This document shows, piece by piece, positions 5,401 through 10,527 of a stretch of DNA of 10,527 nucleotides; positions within the stretch are counted from its first letter, which is position 1, and every line of letters starts with the position of its first letter. Source of the DNA: DATGEO01 sp035310015 (GTDB taxonomy: Bacteria; Chloroflexota; Dormibacteria; Dormibacterales; Dormibacteraceae); NCBI GenBank assembly GCA_035310015.1, contig DATGEO010000021.1, forward strand, positions 1-10,527, read 5' to 3'. Under the pieces are notes generated by a model, which did no database searches, was not told the DNA's origin, and was given only the letters and a program-made list of their open reading frames with translations. The position numbers and the translations under genes are program-made.

Positions 5401-6567
5401 GTGGGCGCCCCCATTCGCCGCCTGCTCGTCATCTGGCTCGCCATCGAGCTGGTGGACGAGCTGGTCTTCGGAGTCCAGGACTCCGCCCTGCCGCTGATTC
5501 GCGGCGACCTGCATCTCGGCTACGCCGCCATCGGGCTGTTGCTGTCGGTGCCGGCGCTGGCGGCGAACCTGATCGAGATGCCTGTCGGCCTTCTCGCCGA
5601 CAGCCACCGGCGGCGGCGGCTCGTCATCGGCGGCGGACTCGTCTTCACGGTCGCCCTGTTTGCGTTCGCCGCCGCGCCGAGCTACGCCGCCCTGCTGCTC
5701 GCGATGTGCGCTCTCTACCCGGCGTCGGGCGCGTTCGTCGCCCTGTCGCAGGCGGATCTGATGGACGCCGACGTCGCGCGCCGCGACCAGAACATGGCGC
5801 GCTGGAACCTGGCCGGCTCGATCGGCGAGCTCGGCGGACCAGGACTCCTCGTCGCGACGGTGTTCGCGGGCGCGAGCTGGCGCGGCGCCTACGCGGTGAT
5901 GGGCGTCATCGCGGCGATCGCGGTCGCCGGCCTCCTCCTGGCGCCCGGGCCCGCGCCGAAAACCGACGCGCACGAGGACGGATTGCGCGGAGCGATCCGC
6001 GCCGCCCTGCGCTCGCTGCGCCGCGTCGACGTGCTCCGGGCGCTGCTGCTGCTCGAGGTCTCAGACCTCATGCTGGACGTGCTCACCGGATACCTCGCGC
6101 TCTATTTCGTCGACGTGCTCGGAGAGCCGGCCTGGGTCGGAGCGCTGGCGGTGGGCGTGCGCATCGGCGCGGGTCTCGCGGGGGACGTCCTCACCGTCCA
6201 CCTGCTGGAGCGGGTTGCCGGCACCGCCTACGTGCGCGCGACCGCCGCCGCCGCGCTCGTCGCCTTTCCGGTGTTTCTGCTCGCTCCCGGCGTGGTGCCC
6301 AAGCTCGCGGCGCTTGCGGCGCTCAGCGTGCTGACCGCCGGCTGGTACCCGGTGCTGCAGGCTCGGCTCTACGCGGCGCTGCCGGGACAGAGCGGCGCGC
6401 AGCTCGCGATCGGCAACGTGTTCCGCATGGCCGTCACGCCGGTCCCGCTGCTGATCGGGCTCATGGCCGCCCGGTTCGGCCTCGGCGCGGCCTTGTGGAT
6501 CTTCGCCGCCGGTCCGGTCCTGCTGACCCTCCTACTTTGGCGGGCGCGCGATCACGCCACGGCGTAA
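5401..6567 (+). CDS. Major facilitator superfamily (MFS) transporter
   Basis: A 388-residue polytopic inner-membrane carrier with about twelve hydrophobic segments in two halves. These are separated by a charged loop near 183-210 (PAPKTDAHEDGLRG). The loop between helices 2 and 3 carries an MFS motif A form, G63-L-L-A-D67-S-H-R-R-R-R. Helix 1 begins with acidic residues (IELVDELVFG), and SQADLMDADVARRDQN at 116-131 is a second polar region. The length is near the lower limit for a 12-helix MFS protein. No substrate can be assigned, though small drug or metabolite efflux is common for such proteins. GTG 5401 is the only start available: the same frame has a stop at 5389-5391 and no start codon between. 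No Shine-Dalgarno is seen. The last 16 bases overlap the convergent kinase gene. Confidence 0.88.
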   Translation: MGAPIRRLLVIWLAIELVDELVFGVQDSALPLIRGDLHLGYAAIGLLLSVPALAANLIEMPVGLLADSHRRRRLVIGGGLVFTVALFAFAAAPSYAALLLAMCALYPASGAFVALSQADLMDADVARRDQNMARWNLAGSIGELGGPGLLVATVFAGASWRGAYAVMGVIAAIAVAGLLLAPGPAPKTDAHEDGLRGAIRAALRSLRRVDVLRALLLLEVSDLMLDVLTGYLALYFVDVLGEPAWVGALAVGVRIGAGLAGDVLTVHLLERVAGTAYVRATAAAALVAFPVFLLAPGVVPKLAALAALSVLTAGWYPVLQARLYAALPGQSGAQLAIGNVFRMAVTPVPLLIGLMAARFGLGAALWIFAAGPVLLTLLLWRARDHATA

Positions 6568-8192
6568 TAGCGCAGGGACAGGAACTGCAGCGTTCCCGAC
6601 TTGCCGTCCATGTAGAACCGCGGCGAGGTGGCACCCGTCGCCTTCGACTCGTTGATGTCGGCCACCTTCCTGCCGTCGAGGAAGAGCTGTATCCGCTGGC
6701 CGTCGACCACGAAGCCGATGTGGACGATCTTGCCGCTCTGGATCCCGGGCACGGGCAGCGTCGGAGTAAGGGCCTGGTTGTCGCCGACGTTCGGCGAGAG
6801 GTAGAGCGTCATGGCCTCCTCTCCGACGACCACGTTTAGCCCGACCTCGGCCGACTCGTCCGGCCCCTGGCCGCGAACGGCCCAGTTGAGCTCGAAGTCG
6901 CTGCCCGGCGTCGCCCGAATGGCGAGGTCGGACACGTAGTTCTTCAGTGACGGCCCGTCGAACTCGCCGCTGACGCCGGCGCCGTCCTGGGTGATGTGGA
7001 TGTCGATCGACTTTCCAGGGACGTAAGCGACCGTCGCGGAGCCGGCCGGGTCGGGCGACGGGTCGCCGCCCTGCGACCAGGCCTTGCGGTCGAGGGTCAG
7101 GTCATAGATCAGGCTGCCGTGCGCGAAGGCGAGCTGCGGGCCGGCGGTCGTGTGCTGCTGGTTCGAGGCCAGCGCATAGACCACCCCGCCCGCGGCGAGG
7201 ATCACAACGAGCGCGGCGGCCGCGATGAGCAGCAGCCGGCGATCGACACGCCGGCGCCGGGGCGCAGCCGTGGCCGGGGCGGCCGCGGGAACCGTCGGTC
7301 CTGGTAAGGGTGCAACCACCGGTGCCGCAACCACCGGCGCCTCGGCCGAAAGCGTCGGCGCCGCCAGCGCCGGCTCGGTCGCCGCGGCCTCCAACGCCTT
7401 GATGAACGACTCGCAGCCGGCAAAGCGGTTGGCAGGGTCCTTGGCGAGCGCTCGCTCCAGCGCCGCCTCGACCCCCGCGGGCACCGCAGGGTTCACGCTG
7501 CGCGCGTTCGGCAGCGGCGACTGCATCTGCGCCAGCATCACCGCCGCGGGGGTCTCGGCCTCGTACGGCACGTGCCCGGTCATGGCCTCGAACGCGACCA
7601 CCCCCAGCGCGTACTGGTCCGACGCCGGGCCGGTCTCGCGGCCCATGCACTGCTCGGGCGACATGTACTCGGGCGTCCCGACGACGGTGTCGAGCCGCGT
7701 GAGCCGCTCGTTGGAGGCCATCATGCGGGCCAGCCCGAAGTCGCCGAGGACCGACTTCCCTTCCTTCGTCATCAGGATGTTCGAGGGCTTGACGTCGCGG
7801 TGCAGGATGCCGTTCTTGTGCGCGTAGTCGAGCGCTGATGCGACCGAACGGAGGACGTCGAGGGCGCGCCCCAGCGTGATCGGCTTGCCCAGCTCGTCGG
7901 CGAACGTCCCGCCCTCGACGAACTCGGTGACGATGTACGGCTGACCCTCGAATTCGCCGTGGTCGTAGACCGCGAGGATGCCGGGGTGCCGCAGCTTGGC
8001 GACGGCCACCGCCTCGCGCCGGAAGCGCTCGCGGAACTGCGGATCCTCGGCCAGGAACTCGGGCAGCACCTTGATCGCGACCTCACGCTCGAGCGCGGGC
8101 TGGTAGGCCTTGAAGACGGTCGCCATGCCGCCGCGGCCGACCTGCCCGATGACCTCGTACGGGCCGACATGGGCGCCGGCCGCGATCTTCAT
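6552..8192 (-). CDS. Transmembrane Ser/Thr protein kinase (PknB-type) with extracytoplasmic beta-rich domain
   Basis: A 546-residue receptor-like kinase. The cytoplasmic catalytic domain (about 10-270) is complete: Gly loop GRGGMATVF (19-27), K41 in VAIK, E60 in the alpha-C helix, HRDVKPSN (131-138) with D133, DFG (151-153), activation segment with GTPEYMSPE (172-180), and SDQYALGVV (191-199). It should be active. A Pro/Ala/Val-rich linker (270-312) and a basic patch (RRRRVDRR) precede one membrane helix (about 319-342). The outside part (350-546) is beta-rich and ends in LDGRKVADIN and LQFLSLRYYAVA. This suggests a concanavalin/LamG or DUF1080-like sandwich rather than PASTA repeats. A role in binding an extracellular ligand is inferred. 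ATG 8192 directly precedes the GPYEVIGQVGRGG start of the fold; no Shine-Dalgarno. It lies 47 bases downstream of the acyl-CoA dehydrogenase gene, possibly cotranscribed. Confidence 0.93.
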   Translation of the reverse strand: MKIAAGAHVGPYEVIGQVGRGGMATVFKAYQPALEREVAIKVLPEFLAEDPQFRERFRREAVAVAKLRHPGILAVYDHGEFEGQPYIVTEFVEGGTFADELGKPITLGRALDVLRSVASALDYAHKNGILHRDVKPSNILMTKEGKSVLGDFGLARMMASNERLTRLDTVVGTPEYMSPEQCMGRETGPASDQYALGVVAFEAMTGHVPYEAETPAAVMLAQMQSPLPNARSVNPAVPAGVEAALERALAKDPANRFAGCESFIKALEAAATEPALAAPTLSAEAPVVAAPVVAPLPGPTVPAAAPATAAPRRRRVDRRLLLIAAAALVVILAAGGVVYALASNQQHTTAGPQLAFAHGSLIYDLTLDRKAWSQGGDPSPDPAGSATVAYVPGKSIDIHITQDGAGVSGEFDGPSLKNYVSDLAIRATPGSDFELNWAVRGQGPDESAEVGLNVVVGEEAMTLYLSPNVGDNQALTPTLPVPGIQSGKIVHIGFVVDGQRIQLFLDGRKVADINESKATGATSPRFYMDGKSGTLQFLSLRYYAVA

Positions 8193-8239
8193 GGCCCGGA
8201 AGCATGAAGGCGCCGCCTCGGCGACGCAATAGAGATTGG

Positions 8240-10162
8240 CTAGACGGCTGTGGGAAGCTGGTCCGGGGTGTCCGTCTGGGCGGCGCCGGTCGTGTCCCAC
8301 ACGCCCAGGAGGCCCTCTTCGAGCCACTGGTAGCGGCCTTCCAGCATCCGCTGCGCGGCCTTGTAGTTGCGCGTGTCCTCGTTGTTCCAGAGGCCGTCGA
8401 AGAGGTGGTCGATCCGCAGCCGCGCCTGGCGCGTGAACAGCTCGGCGAGCTCGTACGCCTCCTGACGCCCCTGGTCTTCGACGAGCATCCGCGCGTAGAC
8501 GCAGGCCGCGACGATCGCGTAAAGCTCGGCGCCGATGTCGACGATGCGGCCGAGGAACGCCTGGCGCTTCTCCAGGCCCGGGCCGAAGCGCGACATGCCG
8601 TAGAACAGGGAGCGCGCCATCTTGCGCGCGGTCCGCTCCGCGTACCGAAGGTGCGGCGCGAGCGGTCCGAATTCGCCAAATGCAAACGGCACGCGGCCCT
8701 TGCCGATGGTCAGGCCGGGCAGCCAGCGCGCGTAGAACCCGGCGGCCGCGCGCGCGGCCTTCGAGCGCTCCTTCATGTCCCGCGCCTCGAGCAGCGGGCC
8801 GGCCGCCTGCAGGTGGCGGTCCACCGCCTCGCGGGCGATGAAGAGCCGCATGATCTCGGTCGAGCCCTCGAAGATGCGGGCCACACGCAGGTCGCGCAGG
8901 ATCTGCTCGGCCGGCACCGGCGCCTCGCCGCGCGCCTTCAGCGACTCCGCGGTCTCGTAGCCGCGGCCGCCGCGGATCTGGATCATCTGGTCGGTGTTGC
9001 GCCACGCCGTCTCCGAGACCCAGAGCTTCGCGAGCGCCGCCTCGAGGCGAATGTCCGAACGATCCTGGTCGGCGAGCCCGCCCGACAGCTCGACCACGGC
9101 CTCCATCGCGAAGGCCGAGCCGGTCATGTCCGCGATCATCTGGGCGATCGCGTCATGGCGGCCGATGGGCTTGCCCCACTGCACCCTCTCGTTCGCCCAG
9201 CCGCGGACGATGCGCAGGCCGGCCTTGGCGGCGGTGAGGTTGGTCGCGGGCAGGCTGAGCCGTCCCGTGTTGAGCGTGACCAGGGCGATCTTCAAGCCCT
9301 CACCCTCTTTGCCGATGACGTTCTCCTTCGGCACGCGCACCTCGTGCAGGCCGAGGACCGCGTTCTCGATGCCGCGAACGCCCATGAACGAGTTGCGCCG
9401 CTCGACCACGAAGCCCGGCATCGAGCTCTCGACGATGAACGCCGTTATGCCTCCGCGATGGCCGTCGCCCTCGGGCACCATCGCCATCACGATCAGGAGC
9501 TTTGCGATCGTGCCATTGGTCGTCCACAGCTTCGTGCCGTTGAGGACGTAGGCAGAGCCGTCGGCGGTTGGGGTAGCCGTCGTCTGCAGGCGGGCGGGGT
9601 CCGAGCCCACGTCCGGCTCGGTCAACGCGAATGCCGACACCTCACCGCGAGCGAGGCGCGGCAGGAACTTGTCCTTCTGCTCCTCGGTCCCGAACAGCTT
9701 CAGGGGCTTGGGCACGCCGATCGATTGGTGCGCGCTGAGCAGCGCGCCGAGGGAGGAGTGCACCGAGTTCACGAGCTGCAGCGCGCGGTTGTAGTAGACC
9801 TGGCTTAGCCCGAGGCCGCCGTAGTGCTCCGAGATGTTCATGCCGAACGCGCCCAGCTCGGCGAGGCCCTCGATCACGCTCTGAGGTACGCGGGCGTCGT
9901 GCTCGATCTGCATCGGGTCGACGTTCAGCGTCAGGAACGCCCGCAGCCGGCGCAGGAACGCCTCGCCCTTCTCGACGTCCTCCGATTTCGGCCGCGGGAA
10001 AGGGTGCACGAGGTCCAGCCTCAAGCGGCCCAGGAACAGCTCCTTGGCGAAGCTCGGCAGCGCCCAATCGTGCTGCCGCGCCGCCTCGGCGACCTGCCGC
10101 GAGCGCTCGGCCGAAACCTCTGCCATCAGCGTGTAAACGTTTGAGAAGGACGAGTTGGACAT
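8240..10162 (-). CDS. Acyl-CoA dehydrogenase, long VLCAD-like form
   Basis: A 640-residue FAD enzyme catalysing the first step of fatty-acid beta-oxidation, alpha-beta desaturation of acyl-CoA. The core (about 60-450) shows AFALTEPDVGSDPA (177-190, FAD/substrate loop), LNGTKLWTTNG (207-217), FMGVRGIEN (259-267) and RIFEGSTEIMRLFIAREA (429-446). E432 there corresponds to the catalytic Glu of the EGT motif in MCAD/VLCAD. A C-terminal extension of about 190 residues (450-640), mostly helical and charged, makes it longer than the usual 380-residue enzymes. It places it with VLCAD/ACAD9-type proteins, where the extension helps dimerise and associate with membrane. Also present is a roughly 55-residue N-terminal lead. 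ATG 10162 was chosen as the first in-frame Met, with ATG 10126 (Met13) as an alternative; neither has a clear Shine-Dalgarno. Electron acceptor genes are not in the window. Confidence 0.94.
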   Translation of the reverse strand: MSNSSFSNVYTLMAEVSAERSRQVAEAARQHDWALPSFAKELFLGRLRLDLVHPFPRPKSEDVEKGEAFLRRLRAFLTLNVDPMQIEHDARVPQSVIEGLAELGAFGMNISEHYGGLGLSQVYYNRALQLVNSVHSSLGALLSAHQSIGVPKPLKLFGTEEQKDKFLPRLARGEVSAFALTEPDVGSDPARLQTTATPTADGSAYVLNGTKLWTTNGTIAKLLIVMAMVPEGDGHRGGITAFIVESSMPGFVVERRNSFMGVRGIENAVLGLHEVRVPKENVIGKEGEGLKIALVTLNTGRLSLPATNLTAAKAGLRIVRGWANERVQWGKPIGRHDAIAQMIADMTGSAFAMEAVVELSGGLADQDRSDIRLEAALAKLWVSETAWRNTDQMIQIRGGRGYETAESLKARGEAPVPAEQILRDLRVARIFEGSTEIMRLFIAREAVDRHLQAAGPLLEARDMKERSKAARAAAGFYARWLPGLTIGKGRVPFAFGEFGPLAPHLRYAERTARKMARSLFYGMSRFGPGLEKRQAFLGRIVDIGAELYAIVAACVYARMLVEDQGRQEAYELAELFTRQARLRIDHLFDGLWNNEDTRNYKAAQRMLEGRYQWLEEGLLGVWDTTGAAQTDTPDQLPTAV

Positions 10163-10198
10163 CGGTTCGCCGGCCGAGGTCGCGCGTTTCCTTCAGAT

Positions 10199-10203
10199 GG
10201 AGG
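10199..10203 (+). promoter_or_regulatory. Strong ribosome binding site deciding the GTG start at 10211
   Basis: GGAGG, seven bases before GTG 10211. The in-frame ATG at 10229 would be 25 bases away, so GTG is the better start. The surrounding nine bases ATGGAGGTG (10197-10205) are identical to those before the paralogous gene at 4841. Confidence 0.7.
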
Positions 10204-10210
10204 TGGGCCG

Positions 10211-10527
10211 GTGGACAGAGCGACTCTCATGATCGACATCCTGGTGGCGATGTGGCTCGTCGCGATCGCTATCGCGATCATTCGCGCCTGGCAGGTGCGG
10301 CTCACGCCCCTGAGCCGCAAGGCTCGCGACCGGTACGTCCTGGCGTGGGACCGCATCGAGGCTCGGTTCCTGTTCGCGCCGCAGGAAGCGGTTCGTGAGG
10401 CGGACGGGCTGGTCATGTCGCTGCTGCGCGACCGCAACCAATCGACCGACTACGAGCTGCTGCCGCGCAGAGCAAAAGGCGCGCGCCGCAAGCTCGCGCA
10501 GGACCAAGGCCGCGGCCACACGGAGCT
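10211..10527 (+). CDS. Small single-pass membrane protein, partial (paralogue of the gene at 4841)
   Basis: An open frame of 105 codons plus two bases runs off the window end with no stop. The protein begins MDRATLMIDILVAMWL and has one membrane segment (about 8-25). Its soluble part has the same core as the protein encoded at 4841: L31-x-PLS, RDRY (39-42), W46-D-x-I-E, F53, AP (56-57), AV (60-61), EAD (63-65). Aligned without gaps over 75 residues (its 31-105 with 35-109 of the other), I count 34 identities. The GTG start is supported by a strong ribosome binding site; ATG 10229 is possible. It is divergent from the acyl-CoA dehydrogenase, 48 bases apart. Function unknown. The missing 3' part should encode the C-terminal helix seen in the paralogue. 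Confidence 0.8.
   Translation, partial: MDRATLMIDILVAMWLVAIAIAIIRAWQVRLTPLSRKARDRYVLAWDRIEARFLFAPQEAVREADGLVMSLLRDRNQSTDYELLPRRAKGARRKLAQDQGRGHTE

Noticed and set aside
6581..6596. GGAAC-TGCAGC-GTTCC hairpin near the MFS/kinase junction as a terminator
   Set aside because: Only five base pairs, inside kinase codons, and no T-run follows on either strand.
5388..6839. 483-codon + strand frame overlapping the MFS gene
   Set aside because: Arg/Ala/Gly-rich product without hydrophobic periodicity; the frame starting at 5401 gives a normal MFS protein.
8193..9005. In-frame upstream extension of the kinase to 9005, giving 817 residues
   Set aside because: The extension lies in another frame of the dehydrogenase gene and is low-complexity Arg/Pro/Ala. 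The kinase fold starts right after ATG 8192.
8204..9808. 534-codon open frame on the + strand, opposite the dehydrogenase gene
   Set aside because: It is antisense to a gene with clear acyl-CoA dehydrogenase motifs. Its product is Arg/His/Asp-rich low-complexity sequence typical of the antisense frame of GC-rich genes.

Overview
This is a gene-dense, high-GC window with strongly GC-biased third codon positions. It looks like ordinary chromosomal DNA from a free-living, probably soil-type bacterium. An F420-type (deazaflavin-dependent) oxidoreductase, a PknB-type Ser/Thr kinase, a long acyl-CoA dehydrogenase and several starts without a Shine-Dalgarno point to Actinobacteriota or a terrestrial Chloroflexota/Dormibacterota lineage. 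The phylum is inference only. I see no rRNA, tRNA, CRISPR array, insertion sequence or phage gene, and no gap between genes exceeds 100 bases.

Layout. 1-1111 (+): the end of one ABC permease and a complete second one, abutting stop to start, of the spermidine/putrescine (PotB/PotC) type. 1200-2438 (+): a membrane-anchored HtrA-type serine protease with one PDZ domain, preceded by an ECF-sigma-like promoter and a small perfect hairpin. 2482-3750 (+): a multi-pass membrane protein resembling GT-C mannosyltransferases, whose GTG start lies inside a 12-bp stem-loop. It overlaps by 23 bases a VOC metalloenzyme (3728-4297, +). 4319-4744 (-): a deazaflavin-dependent nitroreductase-family protein, convergent with the VOC gene and divergent from the next one. 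4841-5302 (+): a small single-pass membrane protein with a strong ribosome binding site and a textbook intrinsic terminator. 5401-6567 (+): an MFS transporter whose 3' end overlaps by 16 bases the convergent Ser/Thr kinase gene (6552-8192, -). Upstream of the kinase on the same strand, 47 bases away, is a 640-residue acyl-CoA dehydrogenase (8240-10162, -). 10211 to the window end (+): a truncated second copy of the small membrane-protein family, divergent from the dehydrogenase.

How the genes relate. The only clear functional unit is the polyamine-type transporter, whose ATPase and binding protein would lie upstream of the window. The rest are short one- or two-gene units: envelope quality control (HtrA), signalling (kinase with an extracytoplasmic beta-rich domain), lipid oxidation (acyl-CoA dehydrogenase) and redox or detoxification enzymes (VOC, F420-type). 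The most distinctive feature is the pair of small membrane-anchored paralogues. They share 34 of 75 aligned residues without a gap and carry the same nine-base ribosome binding element, while most other genes here have no recognisable one.
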